A stretch of 64,000 nt of DNA from NCBI RefSeq assembly GCF_018614095.1, contig NZ_JAGGOY010000047.1, forward strand, positions 17,091 through 81,090, read 5' to 3'. The notes under the pieces are model-generated. The model saw nothing but the letters and a program-made list of their open reading frames with translations, was not told where the DNA came from and searched no databases. Each line of letters begins with the position of its first letter. Within the stretch, counting starts at the first letter, position 1. Of the stretch, positions 15,088-31,575 are shown one piece after another. Both the position numbers and the translations under genes were made by a program. Source of the DNA: Streptomyces sp. ISL-87 (GTDB taxonomy: Bacteria; Actinomycetota; Actinomycetes; Streptomycetales; Streptomycetaceae).

Positions 15088-15644
15088 TGGCGTACCCGGA
15101 GTGCCTGACTTGCCCTGGTCTCGTTGGGGAGTAGGGTGATCTTCGTTGTCCCGAAGCTGGGTCTGGAGATGATCCGCTCGGAGCAGGGGGCCTTGACGAA
15201 CGGCACGCGGCGCGCAATTCTCAGACCCGTCGTGAGATCGCCCCCGGGCGGTCCGGGATCCGAGGCTCGGATCGGGAGATCCGAGGCATGGAACGACTAC
15301 GAAGAGGGCAGTACTGATACGCGCTCTGTGTGCGAGGACCGCAGCACGAGGGCCGCAGCGTTGGACAGCGTTGGATGCAGGGTTGGGTTTTAAACGACTG
15401 GGGAAGGCCTGTTGCCGGTTTCCGGAAACCTGGTCTGGACATCAGTGAGCCAAGTGGCTACACTGACCCTTTGCGCTGCCTGTTAGCTGTCCCCTGCCCG
15501 TCGCCAGGGACATGCCCACGCTTGAGCACACTTGATTGATCCGCCCCGACCTGGACTTTTTGACCAGATCGGGAGCGCCTGTCTTCTGTGTCGGCTGGGA
15601 CCGGTACGCGCGTAGTGAGTCCGAGCCCTCGGAAGGACCCCCTC
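15088..15644 (+). other. rplL-rpoB intergenic region and rpoB leader
   Basis: About 560 bp without a supported gene. It holds the rpoB promoter at 15436-15464. It also holds a hairpin at 15545-15573 (CCCGACCTGG with CCAGATCGGG, one mismatch) inside the ~170-nt leader, and the TTG-start ribosome-binding site. Short frames in the first half lack coding character. Confidence 0.65.
15436..15464 (+). promoter_or_regulatory. Candidate rpoB promoter
   Basis: TGGACA (15436-15441) and TACACT (15459-15464) are separated by 17 bp, a near-ideal HrdB-type promoter. Transcription would begin near 15471, leaving a leader of about 170 nt. Confidence 0.75.
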
Positions 15645-18600
15645 TTGGCCGCCTCGCGCAACGCCTCGACCAATACGAACACCGGTGCCAGCACTGCCCC
15701 GCTGCGCATCTCCTTTGCAAAGATCAAGGAGCCCCTCGAGGTTCCGAACCTCCTGGCGCTGCAGACCGAGAGCTTTGACTGGCTTCTCGGCAATGCTGCC
15801 TGGAAGTCTCGCGTCGAGTCGGCGCTTGAGAGTGGACAGGACGTCCCCACCAAGTCCGGTCTGGAAGAGATCTTCGAGGAGATCTCGCCGATCGAGGACT
15901 TCTCCGGGTCGATGTCGCTGACGTTCCGCGACCACCGTTTCGAGCCGGCGAAGAACTCGGTCGACGAGTGCAAGGACCGCGACTTCACGTTCGCGGCGCC
16001 GCTGTTCGTCACCGCCGAGTTTACGAACAACGAGACCGGAGAGATCAAGTCTCAGACGGTCTTCATGGGCGATTTCCCGCTCATGACCAACAAGGGCACC
16101 TTCGTCATCAACGGCACCGAGCGTGTCGTCGTGTCGCAGCTTGTCCGCTCCCCTGGTGTCTACTTCGACTCCTCCATCGACAAGACGTCCGACAAGGACA
16201 TCTTCGCCGCCAAGATCATCCCGTCCCGGGGTGCCTGGCTGGAGATGGAGATCGACAAGCGCGACATGGTCGGTGTCCGCATCGACCGCAAGCGCAAGCA
16301 GTCCGTCACCGTTCTCCTGAAGGCTCTCGGCTGGACCACCGAGCAGATCCTCGAGGAGTTCGGCGAGTACGAGTCCATGCGCGCCACCCTGGAGAAGGAC
16401 CACACCCAGGGCCAGGACGACGCGCTGCTCGACATCTACCGCAAGCTGCGCCCGGGCGAGCCGCCGACCCGCGAGGCCGCTCAGACGCTGCTCGAGAACC
16501 TCTACTTCAACCCGAAGCGCTACGACCTCGCCAAGGTCGGCCGCTACAAGGTGAACAAGAAGCTCGGCGCCGACGAGCCGCTCGACGCCGGCGTGCTCAC
16601 CACCGACGACGTCATCGCGACGATCAAGTACCTGGTCAAGCTGCACGCCGGCGAGACCGAGACGACCGGCGAGTCCGGCCGTTCGATCGTGGTCGAGACC
16701 GATGACATCGACCACTTCGGCAACCGTCGTCTGCGCAACGTCGGCGAGCTCATCCAGAACCAGGTCCGCACGGGTCTGGCTCGTATGGAGCGCGTCGTCC
16801 GCGAGCGCATGACGACTCAGGACGTCGAGGCCATCACGCCGCAGACCCTGATCAACATCCGGCCGGTCGTCGCCTCCATCAAGGAGTTCTTCGGCACCAG
16901 CCAGCTGTCGCAGTTCATGGACCAGAACAACCCGCTGTCGGGTCTGACCCACAAGCGCCGCCTTTCGGCGCTGGGCCCCGGCGGTCTGTCCCGTGAGCGG
17001 GCCGGCTTCGAGGTCCGTGACGTTCACCCGTCGCACTACGGCCGCATGTGCCCGATCGAGACCCCTGAAGGCCCGAACATCGGTCTGATCGGCTCGCTCG
17101 CCTCCTACGGCCGCGTCAACGCGTTCGGCTTCGTCGAGACCCCGTACCGCAAGGTCATCGACGGTGTCGTCACCGACGAGGTCGACTACCTGACCGCCGA
17201 CGAGGAAGACCGCTTCGTCATCGCCCAGGCCAACGCCGGCCTGTCCGACGACATGCGCTTCACCGAGAACCGCGTACTGGTCCGCCGTCGTGGCGGCGAG
17301 ATCGACTACATCGCCGGCGACGACGTCGACTACATGGACGTCTCCCCGCGCCAGATGGTGTCCGTCGCGACCGCGATGATCCCCTTCCTGGAGCACGACG
17401 ACGCCAACCGTGCCCTCATGGGCGCGAACATGATGCGCCAGGCCGTTCCGCTCATCAAGGCGGAGGCCCCGCTCGTCGGCACCGGCATGGAGTACCGCTG
17501 TGCGGTCGACGCCGGTGACTCGATCCGTGCGGAGAAGGACGGTGTCGTCCAGGAGGTCTCGGCCGACTACGTCACCGTCGCCAACGACGACGGCACGTAC
17601 ACCACGTACCGCGTCGCCAAGTTCTCCCGCTCGAACCAGGGCACCTCGGTCAACCAGAAGGTCATCGTCAACGAGGGTGACCGGATCGTCGAGTCCCAGG
17701 TCCTCGCCGACGGACCGGCGACCGAAGAGGGCGAGATGGCCCTCGGCAAGAACCTGCTCGTCGCGTTTATGCCGTGGGAAGGTCACAACTACGAGGACGC
17801 GATCATCCTGTCGCAGCGCCTCGTGCAGGACGACGTCCTCTCCTCGATCCACATCGAGGAGCACGAGGTCGACGCCCGTGACACCAAGCTCGGCCCCGAG
17901 GAGATCACCCGGGACATCCCGAACGTCTCCGAGGAGGTCCTCGCGGACCTCGACGAGCGCGGCATCATCCGCATCGGTGCGGACGTCGTCGCCGGCGACG
18001 TCTTGGTCGGCAAGGTCACGCCCAAGGGTGAGACCGAGCTGACCCCGGAGGAGCGCCTGCTCCGCGCGATCTTCGGTGAGAAGGCCCGCGAGGTGCGTGA
18101 CACCTCGCTCAAGGTTCCTCACGGTGAGATCGGCAAGGTCATCGGTGTCCGCGTCTTCGACCGCGAGGAGGGCGACGAGCTTCCTCCGGGCGTGAACCAG
18201 CTGGTCCGCGTCTACGTCGCCCAGAAGCGCAAGATCACCGACGGTGACAAGCTCGCCGGCCGCCACGGCAACAAGGGTGTCATCTCCAAGATCCTTCCGA
18301 TCGAGGACATGCCCTTCCTTGAGGACGGCACGCCGGTCGACATCATCCTGAACCCGCTGGGTGTCCCGTCCCGAATGAACCCGGGACAGGTCCTGGAGAT
18401 CCACCTCGGCTGGCTCGCCAGCCGCGGCTGGGACGTCTCCGGCCTCGGCGAGGAATGGGCCGAGCGGCTGAAGGTCATCGGCGCCGACAAGGTCGCGCCC
18501 GGTACCAACGTCGCCACCCCCGTGTTCGACGGTGCGCGCGAGGATGAGCTCGCCGGCCTCTTCGAGCACACCATCCCGAACCGCGACGGTGACCGCCTGG

Positions 18601-19127
18601 TCCTCCCGTCCGGCAAGGCGCGTCTGTTCGACGGCCGCTCCGGCGAGCCGTTCCCGGACCCGATCTCGATCGGGTACATGTACATCCTGAAGCTCCACCA
18701 CCTGGTCGACGACAAGCTCCACGCTCGGTCGACCGGTCCGTACTCGATGATCACGCAGCAGCCGCTGGGTGGTAAGGCGCAGTTCGGTGGCCAGCGCTTC
18801 GGTGAGATGGAGGTGTGGGCGCTTGAGGCTTATGGCGCCGCTTACGCCCTCCAGGAGCTGCTGACCATCAAGTCCGATGACGTCACCGGCCGCGTGAAGG
18901 TCTACGAGGCCATCGTCAAGGGCGAGAACATCCCTGAGCCGGGCATTCCCGAGTCCTTCAAGGTGCTCATCAAGGAAATGCAGTCGCTCTGCCTCAACGT
19001 GGAGGTGCTGTCCTCGGACGGCATGTCCATCGAGATGCGCGACACCGACGAGGACGTCTTCCGCGCGGCGGAGGAGCTCGGTATCGACCTGTCCCGGCGT
19101 GAGCCGAGCAGCGTCGAAGAGGTCTGA
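15645..19127 (+). CDS. rpoB: DNA-directed RNA polymerase subunit beta
   Basis: The beta subunit carries half of the polymerase active-site cleft. The TTG start at 15645 is chosen because GGAAGGA precedes it by 7 nt and it gives 1160 residues, beginning (M)AASRNASTNTNTG, as in other Streptomyces; the 57-bp longer frame adds nonsense residues. The rifampicin region (417-447, from GTSQLSQFMDQNNPL) keeps Asp426, His436 and Ser441, so no common resistance change is present. Conserved KRKITDGDKLAGRHGNKG lies near the C-terminal third. It is followed by rpoC after 97 nt. Confidence 0.97.
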   Translation: MAASRNASTNTNTGASTAPLRISFAKIKEPLEVPNLLALQTESFDWLLGNAAWKSRVESALESGQDVPTKSGLEEIFEEISPIEDFSGSMSLTFRDHRFEPAKNSVDECKDRDFTFAAPLFVTAEFTNNETGEIKSQTVFMGDFPLMTNKGTFVINGTERVVVSQLVRSPGVYFDSSIDKTSDKDIFAAKIIPSRGAWLEMEIDKRDMVGVRIDRKRKQSVTVLLKALGWTTEQILEEFGEYESMRATLEKDHTQGQDDALLDIYRKLRPGEPPTREAAQTLLENLYFNPKRYDLAKVGRYKVNKKLGADEPLDAGVLTTDDVIATIKYLVKLHAGETETTGESGRSIVVETDDIDHFGNRRLRNVGELIQNQVRTGLARMERVVRERMTTQDVEAITPQTLINIRPVVASIKEFFGTSQLSQFMDQNNPLSGLTHKRRLSALGPGGLSRERAGFEVRDVHPSHYGRMCPIETPEGPNIGLIGSLASYGRVNAFGFVETPYRKVIDGVVTDEVDYLTADEEDRFVIAQANAGLSDDMRFTENRVLVRRRGGEIDYIAGDDVDYMDVSPRQMVSVATAMIPFLEHDDANRALMGANMMRQAVPLIKAEAPLVGTGMEYRCAVDAGDSIRAEKDGVVQEVSADYVTVANDDGTYTTYRVAKFSRSNQGTSVNQKVIVNEGDRIVESQVLADGPATEEGEMALGKNLLVAFMPWEGHNYEDAIILSQRLVQDDVLSSIHIEEHEVDARDTKLGPEEITRDIPNVSEEVLADLDERGIIRIGADVVAGDVLVGKVTPKGETELTPEERLLRAIFGEKAREVRDTSLKVPHGEIGKVIGVRVFDREEGDELPPGVNQLVRVYVAQKRKITDGDKLAGRHGNKGVISKILPIEDMPFLEDGTPVDIILNPLGVPSRMNPGQVLEIHLGWLASRGWDVSGLGEEWAERLKVIGADKVAPGTNVATPVFDGAREDELAGLFEHTIPNRDGDRLVLPSGKARLFDGRSGEPFPDPISIGYMYILKLHHLVDDKLHARSTGPYSMITQQPLGGKAQFGGQRFGEMEVWALEAYGAAYALQELLTIKSDDVTGRVKVYEAIVKGENIPEPGIPESFKVLIKEMQSLCLNVEVLSSDGMSIEMRDTDEDVFRAAEELGIDLSRREPSSVEEV

Positions 19128-19137
19128 CGGGCCTGGC

Positions 19138-19161
19138 GGGGGGCTCGCTCAAGAGCCCCCC
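19138..19161 (+). other. Intercistronic hairpin between rpoB and rpoC
   Basis: GGGGGGCTC and GAGCCCCCC form a perfect 9-bp stem around GCTCAA, with no U-tract. It could adjust rpoC expression or mRNA stability and probably does not stop transcription fully. Confidence 0.6.
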
Positions 19162-19224
19162 GTCATCCCCGGGACCGTTCAGACCATGATTGAGACTCGA
19201 CCCCGAAAGAGGGATTGACGCACA

Positions 19225-23139
<3,915 letters not shown>

Positions 23140-23151
23140 AGCTCGTAAGAG

Positions 23152-23191
23152 GAAGCCCCCCGCAGCTCCGAGAGGAGCGGCGGGGGGCTTC
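23152..23191 (+). terminator. Terminator after rpoC
   Basis: GAAGCCCCCCGC and GCGGGGGGCTTC form a 12-bp outer stem, with an inner GCTCC/GGAGC extension and loop GAGA. TTCG follows. It also faces the convergent YfhO-type gene. Confidence 0.88.
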
Positions 23192-23241
23192 TTCGTGTTC
23201 TGAGTGGCCCGGGCCACGCCCCTGGCCTGCGGTACGGGTCG

Positions 23242-25800
23242 TCAGGCGCGCCGGCGGCGGCGCAGGGCGGTGGCCAAGGACCTGGCCGTGGCCGAGGCGA
23301 GGGCCAGGAGGGCGAGGGTGGCGGCCGCGAGGCCCGGGGTGAGGCCCTTCGGGGTGAAGGTGCAGGTGAGGGTGCCGCCGTCGGAGGGGATGTCCATGGC
23401 GACCAGGCCGTGGAAGCCGCGCAGCGGGGCCGAGCAGTGCCAGCCGGGGATGTCCGTCATGGCGAAGACCGCGGTGCCCGTGGCGCCGCGGGGGAGGGTG
23501 GCCTCGATGGTGTGGCCGCCTGCCCTGACGGAGGTGGCTCCGGTGGCGGTGAGGTGGGCGATCTGCGCGTCGAGCTTCGTGCGGTCCAGGCAGCCGATGG
23601 GGTGGTCGGGGGCGTGGCCGCGGCTCTTGGTCCTGACGGTGACGTCGACCCTGCCCGAGGCGGGGACGGGGCCCAGCTTCAGGACGCCCGTCATGCGGTC
23701 CTCCAGGCGGTGCCGGGTGCCGGCGGAGAGGGCCGTGCCGTAGAGGGCGGGGGAGTACCAGTACGCCTCGGAGCCGGGCGTGCACCGGGCCCCGTAGGCC
23801 TGCTCGGTGGCGGTGCCCCCGCGGGTGACCCGCGGGACCTGGTAGACGGTGGCGCCCAGGGCGTTCTCCTGGCGGGCGTAGACGCTGGCGGCCGGGTTGG
23901 GGGAGGTGAAGGGCTGCGAGCGGACCGTGACCAGGGGTGGGGCGGGGAAGCGGGAGGTGGTCCAGCTGTTCGGGGCGGTCCCCGGGCGGACCCGGGCGCC
24001 GATCGAGAAGAGGGCGTCCAGGACCGGGTTGTCGGCGCCGAAGAAGGTCCGGCCGTCGTTCTTGTAGCCGTAGCCGAGGGGCTCCAGGGCCTGGTACGTG
24101 GCCTGCGGCAGGTAGCTGCTGTAGTACTGCGGGCCCTCCGCGCGCAGGGCCAGGGCGTCGTTGTACGAGGTCTGCGGCGCGCCCGAGTCCGTCCGGTATG
24201 CGGGCCAGCCGTCCACGCCTCGGACCGCTTCGAAGTGGCGGGTGATCGACTGGTTCGAGGTGACGGCAGGCTGCGCCCAGCGTTCCCGGGCCCGCCGGGC
24301 GTCCGCGTTGGCCGCGGCGGCGGTGGACTCGGCGAAGACCACTCCCACCATGAGCACGGCCGCTACGGGGACCAGCGCCCGGTGCTTGCCGGCCAGGGAG
24401 AGCAGGAGCAGGGCCAGGAGGGAGACCGCGCCGCCGCCGAGGACGGCGGGCCAGGTCCAGCCGCCGAAGTCGTCGGTGTGGCGGAGCGCGAAGGTGGCCG
24501 CGAGCAGGAGCCCCGCCGTGAGCGCGAGGTGGAGCGGGCGCGGCCGGTTGGCCAGCGCCAGCCAGGCGAGGATCACCACCATGCCGCTGAACACGAAGGC
24601 CTCGCGGTACGGATTGCCGTTGGGGACGGCGAGCCCGTGCCACAGGTACTGGGTCGGCGGGAACTGGAACGAGGCGGCCACCAGCAGCGTCGCCGCCGCC
24701 CACACCAGCCGGGTCTTCCGCGCGATCGCCGTGTTGAAGACGAAGGAGCCGGCCAGGATCAGCCCCAGCGAGGCCACGTACAGCCGCGGCCGGCCGCCCC
24801 ACAGGTGGGTGGCGGGGAGCATCCCGGCGAGGAAGACATCCAGCCGCACCGGGTCGAAGGCGGCGGCCTTGGTCGGCTGGGCGGCCCCGCTGGACAGGAA
24901 CGACGGCAGGAGGAGGGGCAGGGTGAGCAGGACCCCCGTCACGGCGGCCGTCGAGGCCCGCCAGAGTGCGCGCAGGCGCTCCGGGCCGGTCATGTCCCGG
25001 GTCGCCAGGCGGATCCCGAGCAGCACGCAGGCGGCCATCGTGGCCATCATCGCGGTGTAGAAGTTCCCGTACCAGGCGAGCGCCACGAACAGCGCCGCGC
25101 CCGGCCAGCGGCGGCCCTCCAGGCACCACTCGACGGCGATGCCGAGCAGGGGGAGGGCGACCAGGCCCCACAGCCACATGGGGATGTACGAGGCGTCGCT
25201 GAGCGCCCAGCCGCACAGGCCGTAGCAGGCGCCGAGGACGCCGCGCTGCCACCAGGGGCCGGGTTGCAGCTTGCCGAGGTACACCGTCATGAGGGCGGCG
25301 GCGGTGCCCATCGTGACCGGGGTGAGCGCGAAGACGGCGAGGTCCACGTGGGCGCGCGGGACCAGCACGGCCAGCCAGGAGAAGGGGTTGCCGAGGTACG
25401 TGTAGTAGTCGGACAGGAACTGCTGGCCGAAGCCGCCCCGCCAGGTGAAGAGCAGGTCGCCGGCGGCCTGGCCGTGGACCAGGTCCCACAGGGCGCGGTG
25501 GAAGGGCACGTACTGGTTGGCCTGGTCGTTGACGGCCCGGCCGGTGTCGCCGAAGGGGAACGTGCCGCGGGCCACCCAGGCCGCGCAGAAGGCGCCCGAG
25601 GTGATGAGGAAGGCGAGCAGGGGCCCGTAGAGGCGGGAGGGCCGGCGCCCGGCGGGGGCGGGCGGGCTGTCCGTCACCGGCTCCGAGGTGTCGGAGGGGC
25701 CGGGGCTGCCAGAGCCGCCCGATGCGCCAGAGCCGCCCGAGCTGCCAGAGCCGCCCGAGGCGCCAGAGGTCTCCGAGGTGCCAGAAGCGACCGTCCCCAA
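23242..25800 (-). CDS. YfhO-type multi-spanning membrane protein, probable glycosyltransferase-like
   Basis: This is a large membrane protein of about 852 residues with ten or more hydrophobic segments and a long C-terminal extracytoplasmic domain, the layout of the YfhO family (GT-C-like fold). TTG 25800 is preferred because GGGGAG lies 7 nt upstream; an in-frame ATG at 25932 would add 44 residues. The first ~45 residues are a Gly/Ser/Pro linker built on a short DNA repeat. Conserved-looking segments include FPFGDTGRAVNDQANQYVPF and NPFSWLAVLVP. It may add sugars to lipid-linked or wall polymers, but the substrate is unknown. It is convergent with rpoC and divergent from rpsL. Confidence 0.82.
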   Translation of the reverse strand: MGTVASGTSETSGASGGSGSSGGSGASGGSGSPGPSDTSEPVTDSPPAPAGRRPSRLYGPLLAFLITSGAFCAAWVARGTFPFGDTGRAVNDQANQYVPFHRALWDLVHGQAAGDLLFTWRGGFGQQFLSDYYTYLGNPFSWLAVLVPRAHVDLAVFALTPVTMGTAAALMTVYLGKLQPGPWWQRGVLGACYGLCGWALSDASYIPMWLWGLVALPLLGIAVEWCLEGRRWPGAALFVALAWYGNFYTAMMATMAACVLLGIRLATRDMTGPERLRALWRASTAAVTGVLLTLPLLLPSFLSSGAAQPTKAAAFDPVRLDVFLAGMLPATHLWGGRPRLYVASLGLILAGSFVFNTAIARKTRLVWAAATLLVAASFQFPPTQYLWHGLAVPNGNPYREAFVFSGMVVILAWLALANRPRPLHLALTAGLLLAATFALRHTDDFGGWTWPAVLGGGAVSLLALLLLSLAGKHRALVPVAAVLMVGVVFAESTAAAANADARRARERWAQPAVTSNQSITRHFEAVRGVDGWPAYRTDSGAPQTSYNDALALRAEGPQYYSSYLPQATYQALEPLGYGYKNDGRTFFGADNPVLDALFSIGARVRPGTAPNSWTTSRFPAPPLVTVRSQPFTSPNPAASVYARQENALGATVYQVPRVTRGGTATEQAYGARCTPGSEAYWYSPALYGTALSAGTRHRLEDRMTGVLKLGPVPASGRVDVTVRTKSRGHAPDHPIGCLDRTKLDAQIAHLTATGATSVRAGGHTIEATLPRGATGTAVFAMTDIPGWHCSAPLRGFHGLVAMDIPSDGGTLTCTFTPKGLTPGLAAATLALLALASATARSLATALRRRRRA

Positions 25801-26048
25801 TGTCCCGCTCCCCGATGCTCGTGCAGTTTGGGCCGAATTGCTGAGGCAGTGTAGTGCTCCGAGGCGCCAGGCCGGGGGTCGCGGAGTGTCGGTCGCGCTG
25901 GTGTCCGTACCACATGTGAGCGACTTCCGCACATCCGCGCTGCCGCTCCGGGGTGGCCGAGGGGCGTCGGACCGCCCTTCGGCCCTGCGGCGCCTGGCCT
26001 GCGGCTCCGCCGCGCATCGGTGGTGGTTGCCGTGGCAGGGCTTTTGTT

Positions 26049-26077
26049 TTGACCGGAGTGGATGCGGTAGGTACGCT
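26049..26077 (+). promoter_or_regulatory. Candidate str-operon (rpsL) promoter
   Basis: TTGACC (26049-26054) and TACGCT (26072-26077) have a 17-bp spacer. The predicted start near 26084 leaves a leader of about 185 nt before rpsL. Confidence 0.75.
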
Positions 26078-26193
26078 CAGACCTTGTGCCTGGGGTGTGC
26101 CTGGGCTCCCGTGCGTGTCCATCAACCGCACTAGAGCCGCATCGGCCACCGCGATCCATGCGTTTCCGTGCTTGCGCGGAGGTCCGCCGGATC

Positions 26194-26218
26194 CGACACA
26201 CCCGACCGCGTGGGTCGG
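26194..26218 (+). promoter_or_regulatory. Leader hairpin shared by rpsL and rpsJ, copy 1
   Basis: The 25-nt segment contains CCGACC-GCGTG-GGTCGG, a 6-bp stem with 5-nt loop, preceded by CGACAC. The same segment, with one substitution, lies at 34029-34053 in the rpsJ leader. It ends 51 nt before the rpsL start. It may be a binding site for a ribosomal protein or another regulator. Confidence 0.7.
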
Positions 26219-26269
26219 CAAATGTTCCAGGTTAGCTTCACTACACGGCACACAGAAACCGGAGAAGTA

Positions 26270-26641
26270 GTGCCTACGATCCAGCAGCTGGTCCGTAAGG
26301 GCCGGCAGGACAAGGTCGAGAAGACAAAGACCCCCGCGCTTGAGGCTTCGCCCCAGCGTCGCGGCGTCTGCACGCGTGTGTTCACGACCACCCCGAAGAA
26401 GCCGAACTCGGCGCTGCGTAAGGTCGCGCGTGTGCGTCTGACCTCTGGCATCGAGGTCACCGCTTACATTCCGGGTGAGGGACACAACCTGCAGGAGCAC
26501 TCGATCGTGCTCGTGCGTGGTGGCCGTGTGAAGGACCTGCCGGGTGTTCGTTACAAGATCATCCGCGGTGCGCTTGACACCCAGGCTGTCAAGAACCGCA
26601 AGCAGGCCCGCAGCCGCTACGGCGCCAAGAAGGAGAAGTAA
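26270..26641 (+). CDS. rpsL: 30S ribosomal protein uS12
   Basis: The 123-residue decoding-centre protein starts at GTG 26270 after GGAGAAG. The streptomycin-contact segments are unmutated: TPKKPNSALRK (41-51) and GRVKDLPGVRYK with the second critical Lys. The allele therefore predicts streptomycin sensitivity at the S12 level. It opens the str operon rpsL-rpsG-fusA-tuf, with rpsG starting 2 nt after its stop. Confidence 0.98.
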   Translation: MPTIQQLVRKGRQDKVEKTKTPALEASPQRRGVCTRVFTTTPKKPNSALRKVARVRLTSGIEVTAYIPGEGHNLQEHSIVLVRGGRVKDLPGVRYKIIRGALDTQAVKNRKQARSRYGAKKEK

Positions 26642-26643
26642 GA

Positions 26644-27114
26644 ATGCCTCGTAAGGGCCCCGCCCCGAAGCGCCCGGTCATCATCGACCCGGTCTACGCA
26701 TCTCCTCTGGTGACCTCGCTCATCAACAAGATCCTCCTGAACGGCAAGCGCTCCACCGCTGAGCGCATCGTTTACGGCGCCATGGAAGGCCTCCGCGAGA
26801 AGACCGGCAACGACCCGGTCATCACGCTGAAGCGCGCGCTCGAGAACGTCAAGCCGTCCCTCGAGGTCAAGTCCCGCCGTGTCGGTGGCGCGACCTACCA
26901 GGTGCCGGTTGAGGTCAAGCCGGGTCGCCAGTCGACCCTCGCGCTGCGCTGGCTCGTGGGTTACTCCCGCGCCCGCCGCGAGAAGACCATGACCGAGCGC
27001 CTCATGAACGAGCTGCTCGACGCCTCCAACGGTCTTGGCGCTGCCGTCAAGAAGCGCGAGGACACGCACAAGATGGCCGAGTCCAACAAGGCCTTCGCGC
27101 ACTACCGCTGGTAG
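26644..27114 (+). CDS. rpsG: 30S ribosomal protein uS7
   Basis: The 156-residue S7 nucleates assembly of the 30S head and contacts E-site tRNA. It starts MPRKGPAPKRPVIIDPVYAS and contains the conserved RRVGGATYQVPVEV segment near residues 78-91. The ATG overlaps the rpsL end region, with GGAG inside rpsL acting as ribosome-binding site, so the two are translationally coupled. Confidence 0.98.
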   Translation: MPRKGPAPKRPVIIDPVYASPLVTSLINKILLNGKRSTAERIVYGAMEGLREKTGNDPVITLKRALENVKPSLEVKSRRVGGATYQVPVEVKPGRQSTLALRWLVGYSRARREKTMTERLMNELLDASNGLGAAVKKREDTHKMAESNKAFAHYRW

Positions 27115-27153
27115 TCCAACCCCACATCGAGACCGAGAGAAGACCGAAGCCTT

Positions 27154-29286
<2,133 letters not shown>

Positions 29287-29439
29287 CTCTTCCGAGTACA
29301 CGCTTTAGGCTTGTCACCGGCAGCCTCTGGGGCAACAGGAGCCACGCTCCCGTTGCCCCGGGGACCGGCCGGCTTTCCAGCAAAGATCACCTGGCGCCGA
29401 TCTGTAAGGCGTACAGAACCACTCTCCAGGAGGACCCCC

Positions 29440-30633
<1,194 letters not shown>

Positions 30634-30683
30634 TTTCGTGCTCTGACCTGGTAGCTCGCGCGAGCGGGCACCATGTTTGACAG

Positions 30684-30727
30684 AAGGGCCCCTCCCTTGT
30701 CGCCTCGGCGGCGGGGGAGGGGCCCTT
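30684..30727 (+). terminator. Terminator of the str operon after tuf
   Basis: AAGGGCCCCTCCC pairs perfectly with GGGAGGGGCCCTT across an 18-nt loop that can fold further; TTTG overlaps the 3' side. The next gene on the other strand ends 6 bp away, so it may act in both directions. Confidence 0.88.
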
Positions 30728-30732
30728 TGTCG

Positions 30733-31575
30733 TCAGGCGGCGGCTTCCCGGCAGCCCCCACAGAGCCCTGGGGCGGGGGAGCGGAAGGCCAGGCCGCAGG
30801 ACTCGGCCTCGCAGGTCTGGAAGGGATGGGGCGGTACGTAGGCGGGTGCGCGCGGTGTGGCGGGCAGGGCGGGCGGCAGCTGCTCGGTGAGCCGGTGGGC
30901 GACCAGCCCGGCGGGGTTGCGGGGCGGTGACGGGAGATTCGCGGTGAGGGCGGCCCCGACGGCACCCGGGCTGACCCCGCGCTCCAGCCAGGCCTCCACG
31001 GCGGGCGCGAGGCGGTCGATGTCCTGCTGCCCGAGGACGAGGCGGGAGTCGAGACGGCGCAGGTCGCCGAGGACGGTGATCGCGGCGGCCCGGCGCCAGT
31101 GGTTGTCGGGGTTCACGGGCCGGGGCAGCGGCGCCCGGCCCGCCCGAGGCGGCGTCGGTGGCATGGGTGGCGCCGGTGACGTCTGCGACATCGGATTCGG
31201 CGGAGCGGTCGTCGCCGTCGGCGGCGGTGCCGGTGGCCGCGCCGGGGGCGGTTCGTCGTCCACGGGGAGGCGGCCGGGGCGGTTGTAGGACACGGTCCGG
31301 GTGACGACCTGCCCGCCGGGGAGCCGTACGCGGGTCCGCTCCAGGTACCCGTGCACCTCCAGCTCGCGCAGGGCGCGGGCGATGCGGTGCTCGCTCTCGG
31401 GGAAGCGGCCTGCGAGGTCCTTGATGCCGATGCGGGTGCCGGTCGGCAGCGACTGGATGTACACCGCGAGCCCGATGGCGACGAGCGAGAGCTCGGCGTG
31501 CTGGGCGAGGTGGTTGCCGTCAGCCTGGTTCCGAACCGAGGCGCACGAGAGCACGCTAATCTTCGGGCTATCCAT
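30733..31575 (-). CDS. Winged-helix DNA-binding protein with C-terminal zinc-ribbon-like motif
   Basis: The 280-residue protein begins with a winged-helix-like region (GNHLAQHAELSLVAIGLAVY, then GIKDLAGRFPESEHRIARAL, residues ~20-75). A Pro/Ala-rich linker and a helical domain follow. It ends with four cysteines spaced like a zinc ribbon (TCEAESCGLAF...LCGGC). Such proteins are abundant in Streptomyces; their targets are mostly unknown. The start at ATG 31575 lacks a clear ribosome-binding site and is uncertain. It is convergent with tuf and lies in the accessory island. Confidence 0.75.
   Translation of the reverse strand: MDSPKISVLSCASVRNQADGNHLAQHAELSLVAIGLAVYIQSLPTGTRIGIKDLAGRFPESEHRIARALRELEVHGYLERTRVRLPGGQVVTRTVSYNRPGRLPVDDEPPPARPPAPPPTATTAPPNPMSQTSPAPPMPPTPPRAGRAPLPRPVNPDNHWRRAAAITVLGDLRRLDSRLVLGQQDIDRLAPAVEAWLERGVSPGAVGAALTANLPSPPRNPAGLVAHRLTEQLPPALPATPRAPAYVPPHPFQTCEAESCGLAFRSPAPGLCGGCREAAA

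Larger units (their letters stand above)
25801..26269 (+). other. Intergenic region between the YfhO-type gene and rpsL
   Basis: It contains the divergent promoter zone, the rpsL promoter (26049-26077) and a ~185-nt rpsL leader with the hairpin shared with rpsJ. Upstream of the YfhO-type gene, AGTGTA (25848-25853, minus-strand TACACT) is a possible -10 box. No additional gene is supported. Confidence 0.6.

Noticed and set aside
15124..15393. Small frames between rplL and rpoB
   Set aside because: They have no ribosome-binding sites, cross the promoter zone and show no conserved features.
15483..18722. Very long antisense frame opposite rpoB (and similar ones opposite rpoC and fusA)
   Set aside because: Antisense open frames are expected in high-GC coding DNA. 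The plus-strand genes are certain, and the antisense products are Asp/Gly/Leu/Val-rich strings without family pattern.
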